Source: Streptomyces albogriseolus (GTDB lineage: Bacteria > Actinomycetota > Actinomycetes > Streptomycetales > Streptomycetaceae). Taken from it: 64,000 nt of DNA. The notes below the pieces were generated by a model. That model was not told the origin of the DNA, did not search any database, and worked only from the letters and a program-made list of their open reading frames with translations. Positions 33,740 to 42,460 of this stretch are shown in pieces; within the stretch, counting starts at the first letter, position 1, and each line of letters opens with the position of its first letter. The DNA lies in the NCBI GenBank assembly GCA_014650475.1, contig BMVA01000007.1, positions 124,001 to 188,000 of the forward strand, given 5' to 3'. A program made the position numbers and the translations under genes.

Positions 33740-33776
33740 CACGAGGCCGCCCCCCGAGTGGGGGGACGGCCTCGTG
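33740..33776 (-). terminator. Terminator downstream of rpmG
   Basis: Arms CACGAGGCCG-CCCCCC and GGGGGG-ACGGCCTCGTG form a ~16-bp stem with one mismatch, 13 bases after the rpmG stop. Confidence 0.85.
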
Positions 33777-33788
33777 TACGAGCCTGTT

Positions 33789-33953
33789 TTATCGCGTCTC
33801 GCGGTGCGCGGTGTGCGCATTGCAACGCGGGCAGTGCTTCTTCATCTCAAGACGGTCCGGGTTGTTACGCCGGTTCTTCTTGGTGATGTAGTTCCGCTCC
33901 TTGCACTCCACGCAGGCCAGCGTGATCTTCGGGCGGACGTCGGTGGCAGCCAC
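33789..33953 (-). CDS. rpmG: 50S ribosomal protein L33, zinc-containing form
   Basis: Small 50S protein of 54 residues, GTG start ([20 protein letters not shown]) and end [16 protein letters not shown]. Two CxxC pairs (CVEC and CPRC) mark the zinc-binding C+ type, as opposed to the Cys-free paralogue that streptomycetes induce under zinc limitation. A standard position near a tRNA pair. Confidence 0.97.
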   Translation of the reverse strand: MAATDVRPKITLACVECKERNYITKKNRRNNPDRLEMKKHCPRCNAHTAHRETR

Positions 33954-34041
33954 GTGAGTGCTCCTTGACGAACGGATGGACTTGATTAACGCAAGAAGAG
34001 TAGCCGATCGAAGGACCGACCCCGCAATCGGCTACTGTCTG

Positions 34042-34114
34042 TAGCGGTGACCGGACTTGAACCGGTGACACAGCGATTATGAGCCGCTTGCTCTACCGAC
34101 TGAGCTACACCGCT
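34042..34114 (-). tRNA. tRNA-Met (CAU), not initiator type
   Basis: Cloverleaf on the leftward strand: acceptor AGCGGTG/CACCGCT, D-arm TAGCTCAGTCGGTAGAGCA, anticodon loop CTCATAA, T-arm ACCGGTTCAAGTCCGGT. The anticodon stem lacks the three G-C pairs of initiators. It may be elongator Met; a lysidine-modified Ile tRNA cannot be excluded by eye. Confidence 0.93.
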
Positions 34115-34160
34115 TTGATGCGATCGGGCCCCGCCTCGCGGCGGGAACCTCTCACACCAG

Positions 34161-34233
34161 AGCCCCAAAACGGAATCGAACCGTTGACCTTCTCCTTACC
34201 ATGGAGACGCTCTGCCGACTGAGCTATTGGGGC
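34161..34233 (-). tRNA. tRNA-Thr (GGU)
   Basis: Cloverleaf on the leftward strand: acceptor GCCCCAA/TTGGGGC, D-arm TAGCTCAGTCGGCAGAGCG, anticodon arm TCTCCATGGTAAGGAGA with GGT, T-arm AACGGTTCGATTCCGTT. Separated from tRNA-Met by 46 bases and probably co-transcribed with it. Confidence 0.94.
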
Positions 34234-34442
34234 GAGCGATGAAGACATTACACGGTCCGCCGCCGTTCGCCCAAATCCGTTTCCGGCCTCCGTCCCCCTC
34301 CCGGGCGGACGGGCCACACCGGTACGACTATTGCGCTCCTCCCGGCGCGGGACGGAGGGCCGTCCTAGGCTCGACTCACTCTCCGTGATCTTGTCTCAGC
34401 GTGACGTGCGTCCTCGTGCGCAGCCCGAGCCCCAGGAGCGCG

Positions 34443-35711
34443 ATGCCCGACAACCGGCCGCAGCCGCCGTCCCCGCCGTGGTCCTCGCCCTCCGGTTCCG
34501 GTCCGGCCGACCCGCCCCCGCTCCTTCTGTGCGGCGCCCGCCTCACCGACGGCCGGACCGTGGACGTACGCCTCGGCGGCGGGCGCATCGAGGCCGTCGG
34601 CACGGCGGGCAGCCTCACGGCGGACGCCACGCGCGCGTGCGTGCCGCGGCTCGACCTCACCGGCTACCTGCTGCTGCCCGCCCCGGCCGAACCGCACGCC
34701 CACGCGGACACCTCCCTGTCCGCCGACGGACCGGGCCCCGTCTCCCAGGACCCCCAGGACGTCCAGCGCCGGGCGACGGAGGCCGCGCTCCTCCAGCTCG
34801 GGCACGGGGCGACGGCCCTGCGCGCGCACGTGCGCGTGGGGGACATGGCAGGACTCGGCGCGCTGCGGGCCGTGCTCCGCACGGCGCGCTCGCTGCGCGG
34901 GCTGGCCGAGCTGACCACGGTGGCGATGCCCCGGGTGCTGACGGGGATGGCCGGGGCCGACGGGGTGGCGGTGCTGCGGGACGCGGTGAAGATGGGCGCG
35001 TCCGTGGTGGGCGGCTGCCCGGACCTCGACCCCGACCCCACGGGCTATGTGGAGGCGGTGCTGGAGACGGCCTCCGAGCACGGCCTGCCCGTCGACCTGC
35101 ACACCGACGCCTCCGACCCGGCCCGGCTGGCCCGCCTCGCGGCGATGGCCGGCGGCCTGCGACCCGGGGTGACGCTCGGCCCGTGCGGGGGCCTGTCCGC
35201 CCTCCCCGCCGACGTCGCGGCCCGTACGGCGGAGCGGCTCGCGGCGGCCGGGGTGACGGTGGTGTGCCTGCCCCAGGGCGGTTGCGGCGCGGCGGACGGC
35301 CGGGACGCCGCACCGGTACGGCTGCTGCGCGCGGCGGGTGTGCGGGTGGCGGCCGGCAGCGGGTCGCTGCGGGACGTGTCGAACCCGGTGGGCCGGGGCG
35401 ACCCGCTGGAGGCGGCGTACCTGCTGGCCTCCTGCCAGGGACTGACCCCCGAGGACGCGTACGCGGCGGTGAGCACGCGGGCGCGGGCGGCGATGGGGCT
35501 GCCGGAGGTCCGGGTGGAGGCGGGCTTCCCCGCCGACCTGCTGGCGGTCCGGGGCGACGGCCTGCCGGCCGCGCTGTCCCTGGCGTACAGCCGGATCGTG
35601 GTGCACGGGGGGCGTGTGGTCGCCCGCACGAGCGCGGTGCGGGAGTACTGCGACTCGGCGGCGTCCGGCTCGGGACCGGGGCTGCCCCGGCAGGGGCGGG
35701 GGCCCGCGTAG
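34443..35711 (+). CDS. Amidohydrolase, cytosine deaminase-like
   Basis: 422-residue metal-dependent hydrolase. Residues about 30-60 form the small beta-sandwich (LLLCGARLTDGRTVDVRLGG). The metal motif is EPHAHADTSL, followed by DLHTDASDPARLARLAAMAG. The last part (DAYAAVSTRARAAMGLPEVR, then VEAGFPADLLAVRGDGLPAA) is the usual return of the second beta-sandwich. Closest remembered relatives are CodA/AtzC-type deaminases; the substrate is uncertain. The ATG has CAGGAGC eight bases upstream. It stands alone after the tRNAs. Confidence 0.85.
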   Translation: MPDNRPQPPSPPWSSPSGSGPADPPPLLLCGARLTDGRTVDVRLGGGRIEAVGTAGSLTADATRACVPRLDLTGYLLLPAPAEPHAHADTSLSADGPGPVSQDPQDVQRRATEAALLQLGHGATALRAHVRVGDMAGLGALRAVLRTARSLRGLAELTTVAMPRVLTGMAGADGVAVLRDAVKMGASVVGGCPDLDPDPTGYVEAVLETASEHGLPVDLHTDASDPARLARLAAMAGGLRPGVTLGPCGGLSALPADVAARTAERLAAAGVTVVCLPQGGCGAADGRDAAPVRLLRAAGVRVAAGSGSLRDVSNPVGRGDPLEAAYLLASCQGLTPEDAYAAVSTRARAAMGLPEVRVEAGFPADLLAVRGDGLPAALSLAYSRIVVHGGRVVARTSAVREYCDSAASGSGPGLPRQGRGPA

Positions 35712-35831
35712 GGGTTCGAGGTTTCCGAAGGGCCGGGTGTGTCGCGCGGCCGGGTCGCACGGCTGGTCGTCCGACCGGTCGCCCGGCTGGTCGCACGGCG
35801 GACGGGCCCGGTGCGGCGTACGGTCGAAGGC

Positions 35832-36488
35832 ATGCGCATTGTCATCGCTGGTGGTCATGGTCAGATCGCGCTGCGGCTGGAGCGGCTGCTCGCCGCGCGC
35901 GGGGACGAGGCGGCGGGCATCATCCGCAAACCCGAACAGGCGGACGACCTGCGGGAGCTGGGCGCGGAGCCGGTCGTGCTCGACCTGGAGTCGGCGTCCG
36001 TGGAGGAGGTCGCGCGGTGCCTGGAGGGCGCGGACGCGGCGGTGTTCGCGGCGGGCGCCGGTCCGGGCAGCGGCGTGGGCCGCAAGGACACCGTGGACCG
36101 GGCGGCGGCGGTCCTCTTCGCGGACGCGGCCGTGCGTGCGGGCGTGCGCCGGTTCGTGATCGTGTCGTCGATGGGCGCGGACCCGGAGCACCAGGGGGAC
36201 GAGGTCTTCGACGTGTACCTGCGCGCCAAGGGCGAGGCGGACGCGTATGTGCGGAGCCTGGACGCCCTGGACTGGACGATTCTGCGGCCGGGTCAGCTCA
36301 CGGACGAGCCGGGCACGGGCCTGGTCCGCCTGGAGGCCCGCACGGGCCGCGGCCCGATCCCCCGCGACGACGTGGCGGCCGTCCTGGCGGAACTGGTGGA
36401 CACCCCCGCGACGGCGGGCCTCACCCTGGAACTGATCAGCGGCTCCGCGCCGGTGTCGGTGGCGGTGAAGTCGGTCGCGGGCAACTGA
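35832..36488 (+). CDS. NAD(P)-binding SDR-like protein (YwnB/NmrA type)
   Basis: 218-residue atypical short-chain dehydrogenase fold. It has a glycine-rich dinucleotide loop at the N-terminus (MRIVIAGGHGQIALRLERLL), VFAAGAGPGSGVGRKDTVD, FVIVSSMGADPEHQ, and YLRAKGEADAYVRSLDALDW with a Y-x3-K. The ATG at 35832 is chosen because upstream codons are repetitive and unconserved. It is 120 bp downstream of the amidohydrolase in the same direction. The function of this family is generally unknown. Confidence 0.88.
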   Translation: MRIVIAGGHGQIALRLERLLAARGDEAAGIIRKPEQADDLRELGAEPVVLDLESASVEEVARCLEGADAAVFAAGAGPGSGVGRKDTVDRAAAVLFADAAVRAGVRRFVIVSSMGADPEHQGDEVFDVYLRAKGEADAYVRSLDALDWTILRPGQLTDEPGTGLVRLEARTGRGPIPRDDVAAVLAELVDTPATAGLTLELISGSAPVSVAVKSVAGN

Positions 36489-36586
36489 GCGGGGCGGGAG
36501 CCCGGTTCGGACGAAGGGCTCAGGAGAAGGGGCCCAGGGGAAGGCACCCCGGAGAAAGGGCCGGGGCAGGGCCCAGGAGAAGGGGA

Positions 36587-36799
36587 TCAGAAGAGGGGCA
36601 TCTGCCCGGGGAACGGCGGGACGACGTAACCGTCCAACGACGGCTGCTCGGCGCCCGGTTGGGCGTGACGCCGGGACCCCGGGCAGGAGGTCAGCTCCCC
36701 GCTGCCGCGGGCGCCGGGCGGATCGTGCCGCGCGTACCGCCCGGCGACGACGGCGATCTCACGACGGCACTCGGGGCAGGGACGACGACGCGGCGACAT
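36587..36799 (-). CDS. Small Cys-rich protein
   Basis: 70 residues (MSPRRRPCPECRREIAVVAG to VVPPFPGQMPLF). One CxxC near the N-terminus (CPEC) and a later Cys (TSCPGSRR) suggest a small zinc ribbon. From memory, similar short proteins ending in SLDGY...PGQ.PLF are conserved in streptomycetes. Function unknown; it may be a nucleic-acid-binding or accessory protein. Confidence 0.65.
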   Translation of the reverse strand: MSPRRRPCPECRREIAVVAGRYARHDPPGARGSGELTSCPGSRRHAQPGAEQPSLDGYVVPPFPGQMPLF

Positions 36800-37222
36800 G
36801 CGTCCATTGTTCCCCGGTGCGCCGGCGCGTCAGCTCAGCGTAAGGGGGGTTGCCGCGAGCAGCGCGGTGACCGGGACCGCGGGACCGGCCGTCCACAACC
36901 TCCCGGGAAAGGGCCGACAGGTTGAGGCCAAGGCGGCTGCGGCGAGGACTGCTGTGCGAAAGCGGAGTCGCAGCATGGGAAGCCCGTGCGTCCCCCAGGC
37001 AGGTGAAGTGCGGGTGACCTGGTGTGCTCTCGCGGTCCCGCGCGGGCTGGGGGCGGGTCAAGCCCGGCGCCATGGAGTGGCGACCCGGCACCCGGCAACT
37101 GCACGGGCTCACGCGGCCGGACCACCCAGCCCTGGCGGGGTGTCGTTTGGATCAGGCCGGCTCCAGCCCACGGTGCCTTCCGGCCCCCGCGACCCCGGCA
37201 TGACCCGAACGACACCCCCAGC
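36800..37222. other. Intergenic region with no gene found
   Basis: About 420 bp of GC-rich sequence. I see no conserved ORF, tRNA or riboswitch. An 11-bp inverted repeat, GGGGTGTCGTT at 37137-37147 and AACGACACCCC at 37208-37218, bounds the YihY side and may be part of a long-range terminator for yihY. Confidence 0.5.
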
Positions 37223-38188
37223 TCAGGCGCCCGGTCCGGGGTCCGGCTCCACCGGCGTGCGGATGCCCGCCCGGGCCGCCTCCAACTGGGCGGCGAACGC
37301 GATGCCGAGGAAGAGCGCCACGGCGGTCAGGTTGGCCCACAGCAGCAGGGCGATGAAGGCCGTGAGCGGACCGTACACGGCGCCGAAGGCCCCGCTCCGT
37401 CCGACGTACAGCGCGAGCAGCCAGGTCGCCGAGATCCACAGCACCAGGTGGACCGCCGAGCCGAAGGCCAGCCAGGTGTAGCCGGGCTGGTCGCGGCGGG
37501 GCGACCAGCGCAGGATCACCGCCGACGCGACCCAGGCCAGCAGCAGTCCGGCCGGTACGTCCAGCACGGCCCACCACGCGGCCCCGCCCGTCCCGTGGCC
37601 GGTGGTGCGGGCCACGGCGTCGCCGACCGTCTCACCCGCGACGAGCACCAGGAACCCCAGGACCATCGGCAGGCCGGCCGTGAAGGCGAGCACCAGGGCC
37701 CGGCCGTACTTGCGGACGAAGGGGCGGTCGCGCTCGATGCCGTAGATGCGGTTGGCGCCCCGCTCGATCTGCGCCATGGCCGAGGCGAGGTTCAGCACCG
37801 CGAACCCGAGGCCCAGCCAGAGCGCGACCGTGCTCCACACGTCGCTGCCGGCGCTGCGCCGGGTGCCCTCGAAGGCCTTCTCGACGACGTCCGCGCTGGC
37901 CCCCGGCACGATCCGGCCGAGGGTCAGCTCGATGACCCGGCCCACGCTCTCCGTGTGCACCGACGTGGCGAGACCCACGAGCACGACGGTGAAGGGGACC
38001 AGGCCGAGCACGACCTGGAAGGCGAGGGCCCGGGCGTTGGTGAAGCCGTCCGCGTAACGGAACCGGGTGAAGGAGTCGGCCAGCAGCCTGAGGCCCCCGT
38101 ACCGCCGCAGGGCGGTGAGGGCTTCGTCGCCGGAGAGTTCGTCTCCGAGCATGTCCCGGGTCTGCGGAACGTGGACGGCGGTTCCCAC
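37223..38188 (-). CDS. YihY/BrkB family membrane protein
   Basis: 321-residue inner-membrane protein of the YihY/virulence-factor BrkB family, molecular function unsettled. Residues 1-40 are cytosolic, and about six TM helices follow (ALAFQVVLGLVPFTVVLVGL, VALWLGLGFAVLNLASAMAQ, LVLAFTAGLPMVLGFLVLVA, VPAGLLLAWVASAVIL, LVLWISATWLLALYVG, LTAFIALLLWANLTAVALFL). Signature ANRIYGIERDRPFVR and GAVYGPLTAFIALLLWANL are typical. The GTG start is chosen for its GAGGAGC site nine bases upstream; an ATG twelve codons later is an alternative. Confidence 0.88.
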   Translation of the reverse strand: MGTAVHVPQTRDMLGDELSGDEALTALRRYGGLRLLADSFTRFRYADGFTNARALAFQVVLGLVPFTVVLVGLATSVHTESVGRVIELTLGRIVPGASADVVEKAFEGTRRSAGSDVWSTVALWLGLGFAVLNLASAMAQIERGANRIYGIERDRPFVRKYGRALVLAFTAGLPMVLGFLVLVAGETVGDAVARTTGHGTGGAAWWAVLDVPAGLLLAWVASAVILRWSPRRDQPGYTWLAFGSAVHLVLWISATWLLALYVGRSGAFGAVYGPLTAFIALLLWANLTAVALFLGIAFAAQLEAARAGIRTPVEPDPGPGA

Positions 38189-38333
38189 GATGCGGCTGCT
38201 CCTCGTGTCGGGGCGGGCGAGGACATCGTCCTCCACCCGTGCGCATGCCCCGTGAACGAGACCGCAGCGCGCAGGGGACGGCTCAGCCGCGACGGAGCGG
38301 GAACTCGAGCCCTCGGTCAACCAGGGACCGTGA

Positions 38334-38540
38334 ACGAGCCGAACGCGACTCCGAGAGACCCGCCCGCGCTCGGGGTCGGCCTGGACGGACAGCGGTGAGG
38401 CACACGGCCGGCGAGGGCTCAAGCACCGGCCCCGGAAAGAAGTCCGCACGGTGCCGATCCCGCCCGATCTCGTGAGCCTGGACGGGGGTGCGGCGACGGC
38501 GAACGCCCGCATCGAACGGGCGCTGAGGAGCGGCAACTAG
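38334..38540 (+). pseudogene. Tyrosine recombinase (integrase) remnant with internal deletion
   Basis: An open frame with no start, flanked by a stop just upstream at 38331-38333. Its translation reads RLRETRPRSGSAWTDSGEAH then GRRGLKHRPRKEVRTVPIPP, which is the central strand region of actinomycete phage/AICE integrases that ends in V(P/A)(I/L)PP.LV. It is then joined directly to SLDGGAATANARIERALRS, which looks like the usual C-terminal tail. The catalytic Arg-His-Tyr segments between are missing. It reads toward a deleted tRNA-Tyr, the known integration locus of SLP1-type elements, so this is probably the scar of a lost integrative element. Identity is recalled, not searched. Confidence 0.6.
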
Positions 38541-38650
38541 CGGCCGAAGGCTGCCCCACGCCCGCCCCACACGGACTGGTCAGCACCCGAATCAGGGTGA
38601 GACACATTGAGAAAAAGCGCCCATAACGATCAGGTCGGGCCTGTCAACGA

Positions 38651-38696
38651 CGAAAGGGTCTGTGATCAGCATTGCTGCTGGTCACAGACCCTTTCG
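38651..38696 (-). terminator. Terminator next to the tRNA-Tyr remnant
   Basis: Arms 38651-38671 and 38676-38696 (CGAAAGGGTCTGTGAYCAGCA and complement) form a 21-bp stem with a single G-U and a four-base loop. It lies seven bases beyond the 3' end of the tRNA remnant and would have terminated its transcript. Confidence 0.82.
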
Positions 38697-38702
38697 GTCG
38701 TG

Positions 38703-38747
38703 TGGCGGCGCCAGGATTCGAACCTGGGAAGGCTGAGCCACACCGCC
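38703..38747 (-). pseudogene. tRNA-Tyr pseudogene with internal deletion (att site remnant)
   Basis: On the leftward strand a 45-base unit keeps the acceptor halves GGCGGTG / CGCCGCC plus discriminator A, the variable-arm end GGCTCAGCC and a perfect T-arm CCAGGTTCGAATCCTGG. It lacks the D-arm and anticodon arm. The parts match the ends of Streptomyces tRNA-Tyr as I recall it, with about 37 bases removed. The tRNA-Tyr gene at this location is the attachment site of the integrative plasmid SLP1 in S. coelicolor, and an integrase remnant lies 160 bp away. It cannot encode a working tRNA. Confidence 0.75.
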
Positions 38748-38983
38748 GGGGTCGCTGCGCTGAACCTCGCCTTCCGGCGGTGCTCGCTGGCAACGACGTA
38801 AACAATACCCGATGGACAGGGGTGCTCCGCCACCCGATTGATCGCCACCCCGGGGCCGGGGGGTGACTAGGCTGGTCCGGATGCGGTCCGGGGCCGATGC
38901 CGGGCCCGGTGGCCGCCTCAAGTACGCCGGTACGCATCCGGTGCGCAGCCCGATACGCACCCCGAATCAAGGAGCCACAGGAC

Positions 38984-39472
38984 ATGGCCGACTCCAGTTT
39001 CGACATCGTCTCGAAGGTCGAGCGGCAGGAGGTCGACAACGCCCTCAACCAGACCGCCAAGGAGATCTCGCAGCGCTACGACTTCAAGGGCGTGGGCGCC
39101 TCGATCTCGTGGTCCGGGGAGAAGATCCTCATGGAGGCGAACTCCGAGGACCGGGTGAAGGCAGTCCTCGACGTCTTCCAGTCCAAACTGATCAAGCGGG
39201 GCATCTCCCTGAAGGCCCTGGACGCGGGTGAGCCGCAGCTCTCGGGCAAGGAGTACAAGATCTTCGCGACGATCGAGGAGGGCATCTCCCAGGAGAACGC
39301 GAAGAAGGTCGCGAAGATCATCCGTGACGAGGGCCCGAAGGGCGTGAAGGCCCAGGTGCAGGGTGACGAGCTGCGCGTCAGCTCCAAGAGCCGGGACGAC
39401 CTCCAGACCGTCATCGCGCTGCTCAAGGGCAAGGACTTCGACTTCGCCCTGCAGTTCGTGAACTACCGGTAG
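38984..39472 (+). CDS. yajQ: YajQ family nucleotide-binding protein
   Basis: 162-residue cytoplasmic protein with two ferredoxin-like domains ([20 protein letters not shown] to [14 protein letters not shown]). Some members bind cyclic di-GMP, others nucleic acid or tRNA; the role in Streptomyces is not established. Signature [19 protein letters not shown] is conserved. The ATG has AAGGAG upstream, and longer starts are unconserved. It lies rightward of the tRNA-Tyr scar. Confidence 0.95.
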   Translation: MADSSFDIVSKVERQEVDNALNQTAKEISQRYDFKGVGASISWSGEKILMEANSEDRVKAVLDVFQSKLIKRGISLKALDAGEPQLSGKEYKIFATIEEGISQENAKKVAKIIRDEGPKGVKAQVQGDELRVSSKSRDDLQTVIALLKGKDFDFALQFVNYR

Positions 39473-39498
39473 GACGGCCGGCGCGCCGGACGGGCGGA

Positions 39499-39533
39499 GA
39501 AGGGTGGGTGCCGCTCGGGCGCCCGCCCCCTTC
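39499..39533. terminator. Bidirectional hairpin between yajQ and the GlsB-type gene
   Basis: GAAGGG-TGGGTGCC and GGGCGCCCGCCCCCTTC form an imperfect stem between convergent genes, 26 bases after the yajQ stop and 18 before the stop of the leftward neighbour. Confidence 0.5.
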
Positions 39534-39551
39534 GCTCCGGTCGCGTCGTCG

Positions 39552-39818
39552 TCAGTCGCGCGAGTGGCCGAACAGGATGCGGTAGGCGATCAGCAGGACC
39601 AGTGAACCGCCGATGGCGGCCACCCAAGTGGTGCCGTCGTAGAAGTCCTTGCTGATCGGGTGGTCCAGCCAGCGGGACGAGATCCAGCCGCCGATGAACG
39701 CGCCGGCGACGCCGATCAGGGTGGTGCCGACGAGGCCGCCCGGGTCGCGGCCGGGCAGCAGGAACTTCGCGATGGCTCCGGCCAGCAGGCCCAGAATGAT
39801 CCAGCTGATGATCGTCAT
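39552..39818 (-). CDS. GlsB/YeaQ/YmgE family membrane protein
   Basis: 88-residue transglycosylase-associated (Tag) type membrane protein with three hydrophobic segments: IISWIILGLLAGAIAKFLLP, GLVGTTLIGVAGAFIGGWI and WVAAIGGSLVLLIAYRILF. The ATG at 39818 (MTIISWI) is preferred over one seven codons earlier. These proteins are often stress-induced; their function is unclear. Confidence 0.88.
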   Translation of the reverse strand: MTIISWIILGLLAGAIAKFLLPGRDPGGLVGTTLIGVAGAFIGGWISSRWLDHPISKDFYDGTTWVAAIGGSLVLLIAYRILFGHSRD

Positions 39819-39911
39819 GCCGAGTACCTGCCCTCTCACGCCGGCGTTCGCACCATGAAGGACGTCACCAGTACACCTTCCGGTTGCCCTTGATCAGTAG
39901 GGTGCGGCCCC

Positions 39912-41198
39912 ATGACGAACACCTCCGCCGCTCCTGGCACGCCCGGACTGCGCCGCACCCTCGGGACGGGCGACGCCGTCGTCGTCGGCCTGGGCGCGAT
40001 GCTCGGCGCGGGCATCTTCGCCGCGCTCGCGCCCGCCGCGCGGGCCGCCGGTTCGGGGCTGCTCCTCGGGCTGGCCGTCGCCGCCGTCGTCGCCTACTGC
40101 AACGCCGACTCGTCGGCCCGCCTGGCCGCCCTGTACCCGGCCTCGGGCGGCACCTACGTGTACGGGCGGGAGCGGCTCGGGGAGTTCTGGGGCTATCTGG
40201 CCGGGTGGGCCTTCGTCGTCGGCAAGACGGCGTCCTGCGCGGCGATGGCGCTGACCGTCGGCGCGTACGCCTGGCCGGAGCAGGCACACGCCGTGGCAGT
40301 CGCCGCCGTGGTGCTGATCACTGTGGTCGACTACGGCGGGGTGCAGAAGGCCGCGTGGGTGACGCGGGCGATCGTGGGTGTGGTCCTGGCGGTCCTCGCT
40401 TCCGTGGTGGTCGTGTGTCTGACGTCGGGGGACTCCGATCCGGGCCGGCTGGACGACGGCGTGTCGGGCGGGCCCGGCGGGGTGCTCCAGGCGGCCGGGC
40501 TGCTGTTCTTCGCGTTCGCCGGGTACGCGCGGATCGCGACCCTGGGCGAGGAGGTGCGGGATCCGGCGCGCACCATCCCGCGGGCCGTCCGGGTGGCCCT
40601 GGGTATCGCGCTCGCCGCGTACGCGGCTGTCGCCGTCGCCGTCCTTTCCGTGCTGGGGGCGGAGTCGTTGGGTGCGTCCGTCGCGCCGCTCGCCGACGCG
40701 GTGCGGGCGGCCGGGGTGCCCGGGCTCGCGCCGGTGGTGCGGGTGGGTGCGGCGGTCGCCGCGCTGGGCTCGCTGCTCGCCCTGCTGCTCGGGGTGTCGC
40801 GGACGACACTGGCCATGGCCCGGGACCGGCACCTCCCGGGACCGCTGGCCGCGGTCCATCCGCGGTTCCACGTGCCGCACCGGGCGGCGCTGGCTGTGGG
40901 CGGTGTGGTCGCCGTCCTGGCCGCCACCGTCGACCTACGGGGCGCTGTCGGGTTCTCCTCCTTCGGTGTGCTGACGTACTACGCCGTGGCGAACGCCTCG
41001 GCGTGGACACTGCGTCCGGGGGTCGTGGCCCGGCTGGTGCCCGCGGTGGGGTTCGCCGGGTGCCTGGCGCTGGCGTTCTCCCTGCCCTGGACCTCGGTGG
41101 CCGTGGGCGCGGCGGTGCTCGGTGCGGGTGTGGCGGCGTACGGGGTGCGGAAGGCGCGGGGGCGGCGGCAGGGCGATCCGGATCCGGGCGGTCGGTAG
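39912..41198 (+). CDS. APC family amino acid permease
   Basis: 428-residue membrane transporter of the amino acid/polyamine/organocation superfamily with about 12 TM helices. The first helix carries the substrate-binding GLGAMLGAGIFAALAP signature, followed by PASGGTYVYGRERLGEFWGY, and helix VI has the LLFFAFAGYARIATLGEE motif. Substrate unknown. It converges with yccF, with only nine bases between stops and no terminator visible. Confidence 0.92.
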   Translation: MTNTSAAPGTPGLRRTLGTGDAVVVGLGAMLGAGIFAALAPAARAAGSGLLLGLAVAAVVAYCNADSSARLAALYPASGGTYVYGRERLGEFWGYLAGWAFVVGKTASCAAMALTVGAYAWPEQAHAVAVAAVVLITVVDYGGVQKAAWVTRAIVGVVLAVLASVVVVCLTSGDSDPGRLDDGVSGGPGGVLQAAGLLFFAFAGYARIATLGEEVRDPARTIPRAVRVALGIALAAYAAVAVAVLSVLGAESLGASVAPLADAVRAAGVPGLAPVVRVGAAVAALGSLLALLLGVSRTTLAMARDRHLPGPLAAVHPRFHVPHRAALAVGGVVAVLAATVDLRGAVGFSSFGVLTYYAVANASAWTLRPGVVARLVPAVGFAGCLALAFSLPWTSVAVGAAVLGAGVAAYGVRKARGRRQGDPDPGGR

Positions 41199-41207
41199 CC
41201 CGTCACC

Positions 41208-41603
41208 TCACCAGCGGTCCGTGAACGCCTGGTCCGTGCGGACGATCTCGCGGCCCAGCGGGAACAGCGAGACCGGGATCAGCTTGAAGTTGGCGATGCC
41301 GAGCGGGATGCCGATGATCGTCACGCAGAGGGCGAGGCCCGTGACGATGTGGCCGAGGGCGAGCCACCAGCCCGCGAGGATCAGCCACAGCACGTTGACG
41401 ATGAAGGACGGGGCTCCGGCGTCGCGTCGCTCCACGGTGGTGTACCCGAAGGGCCACAGGGCGTACACGCCGATGCGGAACGCGGCCACGCCGAACGGGA
41501 TGCCGATGATCGTGATGCACAGCAGCAGGCCGGCGAGCACGTAGCCGAGGAACAGCCAGAAGCCGCTGAGGACGAGCCAGATGAGATTCAGGATGGTCTT
41601 CAC
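41208..41603 (-). CDS. YccF domain membrane protein
   Basis: 131 residues with two copies of the YccF repeat: [20 protein letters not shown] and [20 protein letters not shown], each after two TM-like helices. It starts with an ATG that overlaps the htpX stop by four bases, so it is translationally coupled to that protease. Function of the family is unknown; membrane quality control alongside HtpX is a reasonable guess. Confidence 0.9.
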   Translation of the reverse strand: MKTILNLIWLVLSGFWLFLGYVLAGLLLCITIIGIPFGVAAFRIGVYALWPFGYTTVERRDAGAPSFIVNVLWLILAGWWLALGHIVTGLALCVTIIGIPLGIANFKLIPVSLFPLGREIVRTDQAFTDRW

Positions 41604-42460
41604 AGGTGACCTGCCATCTTCTCGAGCCGGGCGACACGTTCCGCCATCGGCGGGTGGGTGGAGAACATCTTCGCGAGCCCCTGCCCCGGGCGGAAGGGGT
41701 TCGCGATCATCATGTGGCTGGCCGTCTCGATGCGGGGCTCCGGGGGCAGCGGGAGCTGCTTGGTGCCCAGTTCCAGCTTACGCAGGGCGCTCGCCAGGGC
41801 CAGCGGGTCGCCGGTGAGCTGGGCGCCGGAGGCGTCCGCCTCGTACTCGCGGGAGCGGCTGATGGCCAGCTGGATGAGGGACGCCGCCAGCGGGCCCAGG
41901 ATCAGGATCAGGAGCATGCCGAACAGGCCCGGGCCGTCGTCGTCGTCCGAGCGGCCGATCGGGATCAGCCAGGCGAAGTTGACCAGGAACATGATCACGG
42001 AGGCGAGGGCGCCGGCGACCGAGGAGATCAGGATGTCGCGGTTGTAGACATGGCTGAGCTCGTGGCCGATGACGCCGCGCAGCTCCCGTTCGTCGAGGAG
42101 GCGCAGGATGCCTTCCGTGCAGCACACCGCCGCGTTGCGCGGATTGCGGCCGGTGGCGAAGGCGTTGGGGGCCTCCGTCGGCGAGATGTAGAGGCGGGGC
42201 ATGGGCTGGCGGGCCTGCGTGGACAGTTCACGCACCATCCGGTACAGGCCGGGGGCCTCGAACTCGCTCACCGGCCGGGCCCGCATCGCCCGCAGGGCCA
42301 GCTTGTCGCTGTTCCAGTACGCGTAGGCGTTGGTGCCCAGCGCGACGACGACGGCGATGACGAGCCCCATGCGGCCGAAGAAGCTGCCGATGACGATGAT
42401 GAGCGCGGACAGTCCCCCGAGGAGGACCGCGGTTCTGAGCCCGTTGTGCCGGCGGTGCAC
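41600..42460 (-). CDS. htpX: HtpX-like M48 membrane metalloprotease
   Basis: Zinc metalloprotease of the inner membrane involved in proteolytic quality control of membrane proteins. 286 residues; two N-terminal TM helices (about 10-45), zinc motif HELSH (133-137) with H133, E134 and H137, further TM helices (about 148-195), and the third ligand in [14 protein letters not shown]. The C-terminus has the usual [14 protein letters not shown]. The GTG start has GGAGGG seven bases upstream. It is a different gene from the M48 peptidase in the island, which has a long Pro-rich tail. Confidence 0.93.
   Translation of the reverse strand: MHRRHNGLRTAVLLGGLSALIIVIGSFFGRMGLVIAVVVALGTNAYAYWNSDKLALRAMRARPVSEFEAPGLYRMVRELSTQARQPMPRLYISPTEAPNAFATGRNPRNAAVCCTEGILRLLDERELRGVIGHELSHVYNRDILISSVAGALASVIMFLVNFAWLIPIGRSDDDDGPGLFGMLLILILGPLAASLIQLAISRSREYEADASGAQLTGDPLALASALRKLELGTKQLPLPPEPRIETASHMMIANPFRPGQGLAKMFSTHPPMAERVARLEKMAGHL

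Noticed and set aside
34042-34114. Initiator tRNA
   Set aside because: Anticodon stem lacks the consecutive G-C pairs and the acceptor 1:72 pair is not the initiator mismatch.
34365-36191. Long leftward frames opposite the amidohydrolase and SDR genes
   Set aside because: They are shadows of the two rightward enzymes, whose motifs and starts are clear.
36759-37112. 117-codon leftward frame between the Cys-rich protein and yihY
   Set aside because: No conserved motif, no ribosome binding site, and composition typical of non-coding sequence here.
38334-38540. Complete integrase gene
   Set aside because: No start codon, a stop just upstream, and no Arg/His/Tyr catalytic region between the two matching segments.
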